64,000 nucleotides of DNA from UBA5436 sp050951845. GTDB taxonomy: Bacteria; Bacillota; Clostridia; Saccharofermentanales; DTU023. The stretch lies in NCBI GenBank assembly GCA_050951845.1, contig JBMNJV010000001.1, positions 496,001 through 560,000 on the forward strand, given 5' to 3'. The position numbers and the translations under genes are program-made. The notes below the pieces were generated by a model that saw only the letters and a program-made list of their open reading frames with translations, did not search any database and was not told where the DNA came from. How positions within the stretch are numbered: position 1 is the stretch's first letter; the number at the start of each line of letters is the position of its first letter. Shown here in pieces: positions 1-8,077 of this stretch.

Positions 1-51
1 CAGAATATTTTTGGCTATAAAGACAAGCCTAAATGTGTTACGTACTATTAA
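1..51 (+). CDS. possible 3' end of an upstream gene
   Basis: Frame 1 is open from the first base to a TAA at 49-51 and gives 17 codons ending in lysine- and tyrosine-rich sequence (KDKPKCVTYY). This could be the C-terminus of a gene cut off by the window edge, lying 57 bp before the next start. The stretch is too short to identify a family, and another frame is open to base 61, so this is only a possibility. Confidence 0.25.
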   Translation, partial: QNIFGYKDKPKCVTYY

Positions 52-108
52 TATTACTTGAAACAAGGGAAAGAATGACTATGAATTTATATAATAGAAG
101 GAGGCAAA

Positions 109-1140
109 ATGCGAATAGTAAATCTATATGATAAAGAGGATTTAAGAATTGAAGATGTTAAGAAACCGGAATGCAATTCGGGTTTTGCTTTAATAAAAAT
201 GATCAAATGCGGGATATGCGGTTCAGATGTTAATGCTTATTTAAAAACAAATCCCACCGTAAATTATCCTATTATAGGATTAGGTCATGAAGGCATTGGA
301 GAAATTGAAGAATTATTGGATGATGATACTGATTTTAAAATCGGCGATCGAGTAGTTATTGAACCGTATATTCCTTGTATGAAATGTAATATGTGTAAGA
401 ATGAAAGGTTTAATAATTGCGAAAACTTAAAAGTCAGTGGTGTCCATACGAATGGAGTAATGTCTGGATATTTTTTACATCCCTTAAAGCTGATATACAA
501 AATTCCTGATAAATTAACAGATTCAGAGGCTTGTCTAGTTGAACCTCTGACAATCTCTTTACATGCACTTTTTAGGGCTAATGTTAAAGCTGAGGAAAAC
601 GTGGTTATTTTTGGAGCTGGCACAATTGGTGCATTAGCCTCTTTAGCAGCAAATGCATATGGTGCAAATGTTAATATTGTAGATGTTAATAACAAACGCT
701 TAGAATATATAAAGTCATTAGGAATTGAAAATATAATTAATTCTACTCAAGAAGATTTGATAAAAACATTACGGGAAAATTGTTGCGGAAGATTACCAAG
801 TGTAATGATAGATTGTACAGGATCAAATGCAATTCTCGAGAACATTCATGAATATGTAGAGCATGGTGCTCGTGTAGTTTGGGTCGGTTGGCCTAAAAAG
901 AATATAAAGTTAAATCAGACAAAATGCATGCAAAAAGAACTTTCAATTTTTGCATCAAGAAATTCTAATAATAAATTTCCAGAAGCTATTAATTTATTAT
1001 CTAATAAGATTATTCCTTCGGTTGAGCTTATTACTGATGAAATTAAAGTTGATGAACTGGAAACAATGTTCATAGATTTGATTCAAAATCCTTCTAATCA
1101 CCTAAAAGTTGTTGTTAATCTTAAAGATTTATTAAACTAA
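109..1140 (+). CDS. zinc-dependent alcohol/polyol dehydrogenase (MDR family)
   Basis: 343 aa, usual size for medium-chain dehydrogenases of the sorbitol/threonine dehydrogenase type, which oxidise a secondary alcohol to a ketone with NAD(P). Visible marks are GICGSD near residue 37 and GHEGIGEIEE near residue 60 (catalytic zinc site), a cysteine cluster CMKCNMCKNERFNNC near residues 90-104 (structural zinc), and the Rossmann glycine motif GAGTIG near residue 169. The start has a strong AGAAGGAGG site 5 bases upstream. It is followed closely by a NagB-like isomerase and a PFK-like kinase on the same strand, so it probably performs the oxidation step in a sugar, polyol or sugar-acid pathway. 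The substrate cannot be read from sequence. Confidence 0.88.
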   Translation: MRIVNLYDKEDLRIEDVKKPECNSGFALIKMIKCGICGSDVNAYLKTNPTVNYPIIGLGHEGIGEIEELLDDDTDFKIGDRVVIEPYIPCMKCNMCKNERFNNCENLKVSGVHTNGVMSGYFLHPLKLIYKIPDKLTDSEACLVEPLTISLHALFRANVKAEENVVIFGAGTIGALASLAANAYGANVNIVDVNNKRLEYIKSLGIENIINSTQEDLIKTLRENCCGRLPSVMIDCTGSNAILENIHEYVEHGARVVWVGWPKKNIKLNQTKCMQKELSIFASRNSNNKFPEAINLLSNKIIPSVELITDEIKVDELETMFIDLIQNPSNHLKVVVNLKDLLN

Positions 1141-1183
1141 TTAAACCTGAAATATAAATGCAAATTCTGAAGGAGAAATCCGA

Positions 1184-1996
1184 ATGCAAGATTATTATCG
1201 CATTAGTTTTGAAGAATTAGGCAAGGACAGTAAAATACCTATCAAAAAATTAAAAGAAACAGAAGAAGTTTTTTACGAAATCGCAATGGAAATGATCCGG
1301 GCAATTAAAAAATCTGCTGCGAAAAATAAAGAATGTGTAATGATTATCCCGGTTGGTCCAATCGGGCAATATCCGATTTTTACACGATTTGTAAATGAAC
1401 AGAAGATTTCTCTGGAACATGTATGGTTTATCAATATGGATGAGTACCTTACCGCTAATAAAAAATGGCTTCCGAAAGAAGATAAATTAAGTTTTCGAGG
1501 CTATATGGAACGTGAAGTTTATGGAAAAATCGAACAAGAACTGCTGATGCCGGAGAATCAAAGAATATTCCCTGATCCTTCCGACCCGGCTAAAATTCCG
1601 GAACTGTTTGAAAAGAAAGATGTAGATTTATGTATTGGTGGTCTTGGAATTAATGGCCATGTGGCATTCAATGAACCTGAAGATATCTCGATAGAAGATT
1701 TTAAAAAACAAAAAACACGTATTGTAGAGATATCACAGGAAACGAGAGTAGTTAATTCTATAGGGAATCTGAATGGTGCAGTTGAAGCTATGCCCGGATT
1801 TGCTGTTACAATCGGGTTTAATGAAATATTTAATGCAAAGAAAATCAGATTGTATGTTTTTCGACCATGGCATAGTGCAGTGATTCGCAGAGCATCATAT
1901 GGTGAAATAAGCTCTGCTTTTCCTGTCAGCATCCTGCAAACTCATCAAGATACTTGGATAACTTGTAATGAAATAGCAGGACAAAGATCATTCTGA
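1184..1996 (+). CDS. NagB-like glucosamine-6-phosphate deaminase/isomerase family protein
   Basis: 270 aa. Members of this fold open a phosphorylated sugar ring and isomerise it; NagB also releases ammonia from glucosamine 6-phosphate. The core active-site pattern is visible: NMDEY near residue 85 and GGLGINGHVAFNEPED near residues 152-167, which holds the catalytic histidine and glutamate (the Asn before GH is also usual in Firmicutes NagB). The phosphate-binding TGGTP loop of true NagB is replaced by PVGPIGQYP, and the protein is divergent elsewhere, so the substrate is probably not plain glucosamine 6-phosphate. AAGGAGA precedes the ATG. It lies between a dehydrogenase and a kinase in one run of genes. 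Confidence 0.75.
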   Translation: MQDYYRISFEELGKDSKIPIKKLKETEEVFYEIAMEMIRAIKKSAAKNKECVMIIPVGPIGQYPIFTRFVNEQKISLEHVWFINMDEYLTANKKWLPKEDKLSFRGYMEREVYGKIEQELLMPENQRIFPDPSDPAKIPELFEKKDVDLCIGGLGINGHVAFNEPEDISIEDFKKQKTRIVEISQETRVVNSIGNLNGAVEAMPGFAVTIGFNEIFNAKKIRLYVFRPWHSAVIRRASYGEISSAFPVSILQTHQDTWITCNEIAGQRSF

Positions 1997-2038
1997 TTTT
2001 TGAATGATGTGTGATGCGTTTTTGATAAGGAGATTATC

Positions 2039-3217
2039 ATGTTTAAAAAGAATAAAATGCTAATTGTACATGGTGGAGCACCCACTTCTGTAATAAATGC
2101 ATCTTTATATGGAGTTTTAAAATATGCAAAAAAGAGTGAATTTGTTAATGAAATATTGGGTGCAATCGGTGGTACTGAAGGAATATTAAAGAAGCAGTTT
2201 CTTAGTTTAAGTGCATTACAAGACAAAGAAATAGATAAATTGCCATATACACCTGGTTCATTTATTGGAACTTCTAGAACTCCTTTGTCTGATAATGATT
2301 ATATAGCGATGATTGATGTATTTTTAGAAAATAATATTAGATTTGTCTTATTTAATGGAGGAAACGGTACGATGGACACTTGCAGAAAATTATTCGAAAT
2401 GTCTGTCGAAATGGGAGTTGCGAATAAAATATTTATAGTTGGCATTCCTAAAACTATTGACAATGATTTATCTAATGTAGATCATTCGCCGGGGTTTCCG
2501 AGTGCTGCCCGTTATGTAGCAGTAACTGTTGCAGAAATTGCAGAAGATGTACGTAGCTTACCTATACATGTTTGTATTATTGAGCTAATGGGACGAAATG
2601 CAGGGTGGCTTACGGCGGCATCTGCTGTTTCGAGGAAGATTACTGATGGTGGACCCCATTTAATATATTTGCCTGAGCGCAGTTTTGACAAAAATGAATT
2701 CTTAAAGTCAGTTAAAGAACATTGGGACAAAGAAAATGGAGTTGTAGTCTGTGTTAGTGAAGGATTAAAAGATAAAAATGGTAGTCCGATAGTTGCTCCT
2801 ACCCTCGAAGATGGTAGATCTGTTTATTATGGTGACGTAGGTGCATATTTATCAAAACTAGTTTCTGAGAATCTAAAAATAAAATGTAGATATGAAAAGC
2901 CAGGAATAGCAGGAAGAGCTTCTATTTCATTACAATCATCGGTTGATGTTAATGAGGCTGTATTGTGTGGAGAAATTGCTGCAAAAATTGTGTTGGAAGA
3001 AAAAACTGGTGTAATGATAGCGATTAATAGAAAAGATTATAAAAAATATGAAGCCTCTTATGACATTATCAACCTTACTACAATTGATTTAACCGAGAAA
3101 ATAATGCCGGATTCTTTCATTAGTGAATCTGGTAATGATATAACAGATGATTTTTTAGAATGGGTTACACCGTTAATTGGTGATATTGATGAATTTGCGA
3201 AAGTAATTTATAAATAA
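2039..3217 (+). CDS. 6-phosphofructokinase-family kinase (PfkA superfamily, atypical)
   Basis: 392 aa, longer than E. coli PfkA (about 320 aa) and close to PPi-type or group III enzymes. Recognisable motifs are GGNGTMDT near residue 109, PKTIDNDL near residue 140 (the catalytic Asp of TIDND is present), and MGRNAGWLTAASAV near residue 184. In the family, Lys in PKTIDND is typical of pyrophosphate-dependent enzymes, while Gly after GGD/N is typical of ATP enzymes, so the phosphoryl donor is uncertain. The usual GGD is GGN here, a change next to the metal-phosphate site. It probably phosphorylates a sugar phosphate made by the two preceding enzymes. AAGGAG lies 7 bases before the start. Confidence 0.82.
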   Translation: MFKKNKMLIVHGGAPTSVINASLYGVLKYAKKSEFVNEILGAIGGTEGILKKQFLSLSALQDKEIDKLPYTPGSFIGTSRTPLSDNDYIAMIDVFLENNIRFVLFNGGNGTMDTCRKLFEMSVEMGVANKIFIVGIPKTIDNDLSNVDHSPGFPSAARYVAVTVAEIAEDVRSLPIHVCIIELMGRNAGWLTAASAVSRKITDGGPHLIYLPERSFDKNEFLKSVKEHWDKENGVVVCVSEGLKDKNGSPIVAPTLEDGRSVYYGDVGAYLSKLVSENLKIKCRYEKPGIAGRASISLQSSVDVNEAVLCGEIAAKIVLEEKTGVMIAINRKDYKKYEASYDIINLTTIDLTEKIMPDSFISESGNDITDDFLEWVTPLIGDIDEFAKVIYK

Positions 3218-3321
3218 TTTTCAGTTAAAAAACGGATCTATTTTGTACTTTTACACAAACAAAACTTGTTTTTTTTGTATATTTAGATGAGCAATCGATT
3301 GGGCTAAAACAAGGCATATAT

Positions 3322-3392
3322 TTGTACAAACTGCTAAAAAAGTAAAATAATTATGTTATGATAATGTCAATTGGACCAAATAATTTGTTTGG
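3322..3392 (+). promoter_or_regulatory. possible promoter/operator before the ABC importer operon
   Basis: The 270-bp gap between the kinase gene and the binding-protein gene contains AT-rich promoter-like sequence (TTGTAC at 3322, TTATGATAAT near 3356). Directly after it lies the 9-bp palindrome TTGGACCAA (3371-3379), then a looser CCAAA...TTTGG pair. A palindrome just downstream of a -10-like sequence is where a repressor would sit. The promoter spacing is not ideal and no regulator gene is nearby. Confidence 0.3.
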
Positions 3393-3487
3393 AAAGTTTA
3401 GCTGGTTATCTTTAAAACTGTGGAAAACATCAATAAGTCAAATAACTTAATTGCTAAATGATTAATTTAATGAATGGAGAAAGAAAA

Positions 3488-4672
3488 ATGAAAAGAAAAA
3501 TAATATCAAAAGTAATAGCACTTAGTCTCTGCATTTTTACATTATTGTCTTTGGTAGCATGTGGAGCAAAAGATGGAAAAAAAGATTTAGATACTCCTGT
3601 GAAAGATGGTGAAGAAGCTGATAAGGCAGATATAAAATCTGATGATTCAAAAGATACTGAAGGTAAAAAATATAAATTAAGAGTTTCAGGTATTGATGCT
3701 AGTTTAACGTACTTTCCTGTATATTTAGCACAAGAAAAAGGCTGGTTTGAAGAAGTTGGTTTAGAGATTGAACGAAGTGGTTTTACTAATGGCCCTGTTC
3801 AAGTTGAAGCAATTGATAATTGGGATATTGGTGTGACCGGTGTTGGTGGCGTTCTTGCAGGTACTATTTCCTATGATGCAGTTATACTTGGCATGGTTCA
3901 TCCGGATGATGGGACACAAGCTCTTTTTGTAAAACCTGATAGTGATGTAGCAAAAGCAGGTAAAGGTCATAACAAAATTAATGATGAAATTATCGGTGAT
4001 GCGGAATCATGGAAAGGAATGTCTATTAATTGTACCTATGGTAACGTACTGCACTATATGTTATTGAAAACATTGAGTGGATTTGGTTTAACAGCTGATG
4101 ATGTAGTAATAAACTGGATGGACATGCCTACAGCAAATACTGCGTTTTTGTCAGGTGAAGGAGATGCAACTTGTACGAGTGGTTTTAATAGTTTTGCAGA
4201 TGATAAAGCAGATTTCGTTATGGCATCTACTGGCTCCTTAGCAGAAACCGGTCTTATGACAAACATTGTTGCGAATCCTAAATCATTAGAAGATCCTGAA
4301 CTTCGTGAAGCAATGAAAATATTTGTCGAAGTATTTTATAAAGCAACCGACTGGATCAATGCAAATCAAGATGAAGCTGCAAAGAGTCTAGTAGAGTGGT
4401 CTGTGTACTCAGGTGTTGATATAACAGAAGAAATAGCTAAAATTCATATGGATTCAGATCCTTTCTATTCGTTAGAAGAAACATATCAATATCTGCATGA
4501 TCCTGCATCTGATGGAGGAGATTACAGTAAATTACAAGAGGAAATTCTAGGAGTATTAAAATTCTTTATTGAAACTGAAAGCTATCAAGAAGGTGATCAA
4601 GAGAAATTTTTAAAACCTGAACATGTGGACACTTCAATAATAGACGAATTGTATACAGAAAAAAACAAGTAA
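3488..4672 (+). CDS. ABC importer substrate-binding lipoprotein, NitT/TauT (SsuA/THI5-like) type
   Basis: 394 aa from the ATG at 3488, which has GGAGAAAG just upstream; an in-frame ATG 30 bases earlier lacks a good ribosome site. The N-terminus is a lipoprotein signal (KRK, hydrophobic stretch, LSLVAC with the lipid-carrying Cys), followed by a charged Asp/Lys linker, so the protein is anchored outside the membrane. The mature part opens with SGIDASLTYFPVYLAQEKGWFEE, the start typical of proteins that bind sulfonates, nitrate, pyrimidines or similar small polar ligands. Two permeases and two ATPases follow, giving a complete importer. The ligand is unknown; the flanking dehydrogenases and sugar-phosphate enzymes suggest a sugar-like or sulfonated compound (inference). 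Confidence 0.85.
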   Translation: MKRKIISKVIALSLCIFTLLSLVACGAKDGKKDLDTPVKDGEEADKADIKSDDSKDTEGKKYKLRVSGIDASLTYFPVYLAQEKGWFEEVGLEIERSGFTNGPVQVEAIDNWDIGVTGVGGVLAGTISYDAVILGMVHPDDGTQALFVKPDSDVAKAGKGHNKINDEIIGDAESWKGMSINCTYGNVLHYMLLKTLSGFGLTADDVVINWMDMPTANTAFLSGEGDATCTSGFNSFADDKADFVMASTGSLAETGLMTNIVANPKSLEDPELREAMKIFVEVFYKATDWINANQDEAAKSLVEWSVYSGVDITEEIAKIHMDSDPFYSLEETYQYLHDPASDGGDYSKLQEEILGVLKFFIETESYQEGDQEKFLKPEHVDTSIIDELYTEKNK

Positions 4673-4719
4673 GTTATTTATTTTTTTATTCTTAAAACCG
4701 TGGTGATCGGAGAGAAATA

Positions 4720-5550
4720 ATGATTAATAATAAAAGCTTAGAACGTGGGATTTTAGAATTTAGAAAAGATAAAAGAAAAAACACTATCAAGTATGCAATA
4801 TTGTCAGCATTAGGTATACTCTTGTTTTTAATTATATGGCAATTAGTTGTTCAATTTAAAATTGTTAATGTTAGAAGTCTCCCTTCACCAATAGAAGTTG
4901 TTAAGACACTTGTTTATAAGATTTCCAATAAAAACCCCGATGGTAATACATTGGGGACAAATATTATTGCAAGTCTACAAGTTTCTTTGAGTGGATTCGC
5001 TTTAGCTTTGATAATTGGAATTCCTTTAGGAATGGTGATGGGTTGGTACAAACCGATTGATAGATTTACACGACCGGTTTTTGAATTATTACGTCCGGTT
5101 CCACCAATTGCTTGGATTCCAGTCGTAGTTGTTTTCGTAGGTATTGATCTCAAAGCAAAAGCAATAATTATATTTTTATCGGTGTTTGTTCCATGTGTTA
5201 TTAATTCATATACGGGAATACAATTAACTAAGCAAACACTAATTAATGTGGCTAAAACATTTGGTGCAGGGAGTTTTTATACTTTTATTAAAGTAGGAAT
5301 ACCGTCATCTTTACCGATGGTTTTTACTGGTGTGAGGGTAGCCTTAGGTGGAGCCTGGTCTACATTAGTAGCAGCTGAAATGCTGGCAGCAAAAGCCGGA
5401 CTTGGATATATGCTACAAGTAGGTAGAAATGTTGCAAGAGCAGATATTGTTGTTACAGGCATGGTAACTATTGGTGTGTTAGGAGCTTTAATGACATCCA
5501 TTCTCAATTTTATTGAACATAAGATTCTAAAATGGAAAACGGGAAAATAA
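4720..5550 (+). CDS. ABC importer permease, NitT/TauT (SsuC-like) type
   Basis: 276 aa integral membrane protein with about six predicted segments. The cytoplasmic coupling region is seen as INVAKTFGAGSFYTFIKVGIPSSLPMVFTGVRVALGGAWSTLVAAE, split here around residues 175-220, the EAA-type loop that contacts the ATPase. The early PVPPIAWIPVVVVF stretch is typical of SsuC/TauC proteins. Start at ATG 4720 with GGAGAG upstream. It is 13 bases ahead of a second, related permease, so the channel is probably a heterodimer. Confidence 0.88.
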   Translation: MINNKSLERGILEFRKDKRKNTIKYAILSALGILLFLIIWQLVVQFKIVNVRSLPSPIEVVKTLVYKISNKNPDGNTLGTNIIASLQVSLSGFALALIIGIPLGMVMGWYKPIDRFTRPVFELLRPVPPIAWIPVVVVFVGIDLKAKAIIIFLSVFVPCVINSYTGIQLTKQTLINVAKTFGAGSFYTFIKVGIPSSLPMVFTGVRVALGGAWSTLVAAEMLAAKAGLGYMLQVGRNVARADIVVTGMVTIGVLGALMTSILNFIEHKILKWKTGK

Positions 5551-5563
5551 GGAGTGTACCAAA

Positions 5564-6349
5564 GTGTTTAATTCTTTCAATCAAAGAAAAGGTTGGCAAA
5601 AAGTTTTGTATTTTGTATTGCCGGTATTGTCAATATTACTTCTTATTGTGTTTTATGCCATTGTCCAAAAAAAATTACCTTTGGTTTTACCTGATGGGAG
5701 CCAATTACTTGAACGTTTTTTAAGAACTTTTTCAAGACCAATAAAAGATGTGACTTTAGTTGGGCATATATTTGCGAGTCTTCGTAGAGTCATGGTTGCT
5801 TTGATCTTTGCTTGGGGTTTAGGTATTGGGTTCGGAGTATTCATAGGTTGGAATCAAACTGCCAAAGCAATTGCAGGAAGTGTTTTTGAGTTATTTAGAC
5901 CAATTCCGCCTATTGCATGGATACCGATAATAATTATGTGGTTTGGAATAGGGGAATTTCCTAAAGTTTTAATTGTGTTTATAGGGAGTTTTATACCTGT
6001 AGTAGTTAATACTGAGGCAGGAATAAGGATGGTTGAGAAGGAGTATATTGATGTTGGAAAAGTTTTTGGCGCAACCAGAAACCAGCAATTACGTGAATTA
6101 GTAATACCAACAGCACTTCCATCAATTTTTGCAGGTGTTCGTACTTCTGTTAGCAGTGCATGGACTGTGGTTTTAGCAGCTGAAATGTTGGGTGCAGATC
6201 ATGGTATGGGAGCGCTAGTTACTAGAGGATGGAATGCCGGTGATATGGCATTGGTATTTGTTTCTATAATTTTTATTGGAATAATTGGTGCAATTTTAGC
6301 ATATGTATTGAATTTATTGGAGAAAAAGGTAACACCATGGAACAGATAA
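5564..6349 (+). CDS. second ABC importer permease, NitT/TauT type
   Basis: 261 aa, GTG start with AAGGAG upstream. Same family as the preceding permease, with RPIPPIAWIPIIIMW near residue 107 and an EAA-like loop (DVGKVFGATRNQQLRELVIPTALP) around residues 163-186. Its 3' end overlaps the next ATPase gene by 13 bp, which points to coupled translation. Two permeases with two ATPases in one operon suggests a fully asymmetric importer, whereas SsuC/TauC systems usually work as homodimers. Confidence 0.87.
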   Translation: MFNSFNQRKGWQKVLYFVLPVLSILLLIVFYAIVQKKLPLVLPDGSQLLERFLRTFSRPIKDVTLVGHIFASLRRVMVALIFAWGLGIGFGVFIGWNQTAKAIAGSVFELFRPIPPIAWIPIIIMWFGIGEFPKVLIVFIGSFIPVVVNTEAGIRMVEKEYIDVGKVFGATRNQQLRELVIPTALPSIFAGVRTSVSSAWTVVLAAEMLGADHGMGALVTRGWNAGDMALVFVSIIFIGIIGAILAYVLNLLEKKVTPWNR

Positions 6350-7098
6350 ACGAGATCTTAAGAGTTGATCAAGTAGCGAAAACTTTTTTTAGTTCAAAAG
6401 ATTCTTTTTCTGCTGTTGAGAATATTAGCTTTTCATTGAAAAGTGGTGAATTCTTGGTAATATTAGGTCCTGGTCGTTGTGGTAAATCGGTTTTATTGAA
6501 CATGATTGCTGGAATAGAAACTCCAACAACAGGAAATATTTATTACCAAGGAGTTAAAAAGACTGAGCCACATCCCGATTTTGGTATGGTTTTTCAAAGT
6601 TTGTCATTAATGTCATTTAAAACTGTTATGGAAAATGTTGAACTTCCTTTGAAACTTAGAAACATTGAAAAATCTGAAAGAAGAGAAATTGCACAACACT
6701 ATATAGATTTAGTTCATTTAACCGGATTTGAGAATTCGTATCCACATGAATTATCTGGTGGAATGAAACAAAGAGTTGGAATAGCGAGAGCATATACGAT
6801 CAATCCTTCAATATTAATAATGGATGAACCTTTTGGACAATTGGATGCTCAGACAAGATATTCAATGCAAAATGAAATTTTAAGAATCTGGAAAACTGAA
6901 AAATGTACAGTTATTTTTGTTACTAATAATATTGAGGAAGCGTGCTACTTAGGAGATAGAATTATCTTGTTAAGTGATCGACCAGCAAAGGTTAAAGAAA
7001 TATATGATATCAATCTTGATAGACCTAGAAATATGATGAGTGAAGATTTTTTAAAAATCCGTCAGGAAATTTCGGATAATACTGATCTTGCAATATAG
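6337..7098 (+). CDS. ABC importer ATPase, NitT/TauT (SsuB-like), canonical signature
   Basis: 253 aa cytoplasmic ATPase. Walker A is GPGRCGKS near residue 44, a permitted but unusual P-loop. The Q-loop lies in FGMVFQSLSL, the signature LSGGMKQR near residue 139 is intact, Walker B is ILIMDEPFGQLD, and the switch histidine position in VIFVTNNIEEA is Asn rather than the usual His. It overlaps the upstream permease gene and precedes a second ATPase with the complementary defect in its signature, so the two probably form one ATPase heterodimer. Confidence 0.86.
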   Translation: MEQINEILRVDQVAKTFFSSKDSFSAVENISFSLKSGEFLVILGPGRCGKSVLLNMIAGIETPTTGNIYYQGVKKTEPHPDFGMVFQSLSLMSFKTVMENVELPLKLRNIEKSERREIAQHYIDLVHLTGFENSYPHELSGGMKQRVGIARAYTINPSILIMDEPFGQLDAQTRYSMQNEILRIWKTEKCTVIFVTNNIEEACYLGDRIILLSDRPAKVKEIYDINLDRPRNMMSEDFLKIRQEISDNTDLAI

Positions 7099-7116
7099 CT
7101 AAAGGATGAAATTTAA

Positions 7117-7872
7117 ATGATCAATAAAGATAAAAGACCAAATAAGATAGAAGTAATAAACCTTACAAAAAAATTTGGTGACCTCTTAGTATTAGATAAT
7201 TTAAACTTTAATATAAAGCAAAATGAATTTGTCTGTGTTGTAGGTCCTACAGGTTGTGGAAAAACAACATTTTTGAACGTTTTGACTAGAATTCATCCAC
7301 CAACAGAGGGAGATGTTTTTATAGATTCTATTCCCGCAGATCCCAAAAAGCACAGTCTTTCTTTTGTGTTTCAAGAACCATCAGCATTTCCTTGGCTGAC
7401 TATTGAAGATAACATTGCATTTGGTCTAAAGACACAAAAAAAATCCAAAAAACATACACAAGAGAAAGTTGAGCAAATAATTAAGCTGATGGGATTAGAG
7501 GACTATAGAAAATTATATCCAGGACAACTGGCGGTTAGTGTAGTTCAAAGAGCAATTATAGGACGTTCTTTTGCGGTTGAACCTGACTTATTGTTGATGG
7601 ATGAACCATATGGTCAAATGGACATAAAAGTTCGCTTTTATTTAGAAGATGAAGTTATTCGATTGTGGCGAGAATTGAAAAGTACAGTTGTTTTTATTAC
7701 ACATAACATTGAAGAAGCGGTATATTTGGCTGAGAGAGTTATTATTCTTACAAATAAGCCTGCAAGCATAAGAGAAGAAGTATACATAGATCTTCCTTAT
7801 CCTAGAGATATAAACAGTCATAAATTCATAGAATATAGAAATAATATTACTGAAAAAATCAGATGGTGGTAA
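7117..7872 (+). CDS. ABC importer ATPase with degenerate signature motif
   Basis: 251 aa. Walker A GPTGCGKTT (near residue 44), Q-loop VFQEPSAFPWL, Walker B LLLMDEPYGQMD and the switch histidine in VVFITHNIEEA are all normal. The ABC signature, LSGGMxQR in relatives, reads LAVSVVQR here, so this subunit has lost the residues that contact ATP bound on the partner. The preceding ATPase has a good signature but lacks the switch His. Read together, one composite site would be fully canonical and the other degenerate, as known for some exporters but rare in importers of this type. AAAGGATG lies upstream of the start. Confidence 0.85.
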   Translation: MINKDKRPNKIEVINLTKKFGDLLVLDNLNFNIKQNEFVCVVGPTGCGKTTFLNVLTRIHPPTEGDVFIDSIPADPKKHSLSFVFQEPSAFPWLTIEDNIAFGLKTQKKSKKHTQEKVEQIIKLMGLEDYRKLYPGQLAVSVVQRAIIGRSFAVEPDLLLMDEPYGQMDIKVRFYLEDEVIRLWRELKSTVVFITHNIEEAVYLAERVIILTNKPASIREEVYIDLPYPRDINSHKFIEYRNNITEKIRWW

Positions 7873-8027
7873 GTAACTCGAGTATGTGAATTAGAAAATA
7901 GTTAAAAAATAGATAGCGGTTTTTTTAGATATTACAAAATACATTCTGTAATAATATTTTAATTATAAAAACAGATGTTTTATATTGAAATAGTTGATAA
8001 ATAAAAATATCTGTATTGTTTAAAATC

Positions 8028-8043
8028 CTAATATATATATTAG
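8028..8043 (+). promoter_or_regulatory. 16-bp perfect palindrome before the second dehydrogenase gene
   Basis: CTAATATATATATTAG reads the same on both strands and lies 34 bp before the ATG at 8078. It is in the right place for a repressor operator or a -10-proximal element. The sequence is nearly pure A/T, so chance is a real alternative. Confidence 0.25.
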
Positions 8044-8077
8044 TACAATTGTTATGTCATATTACAGAGGGGTTATT

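Noticed and set aside
1184..1996. Loss of the catalytic Asp in the NagB-like protein (Asn before GH)
   Set aside because: Asn at this place is also normal in Firmicutes NagB, so it is not a defect.
3240..3285. Possible terminator after the PFK-like gene
   Set aside because: A/T-only pairing around AAAACTTGTTTT has no stable stem.
7880..7935. Terminator after the second importer ATPase
   Set aside because: The A-run and T-run could pair, but the stem would be A-T only with no G-C core.
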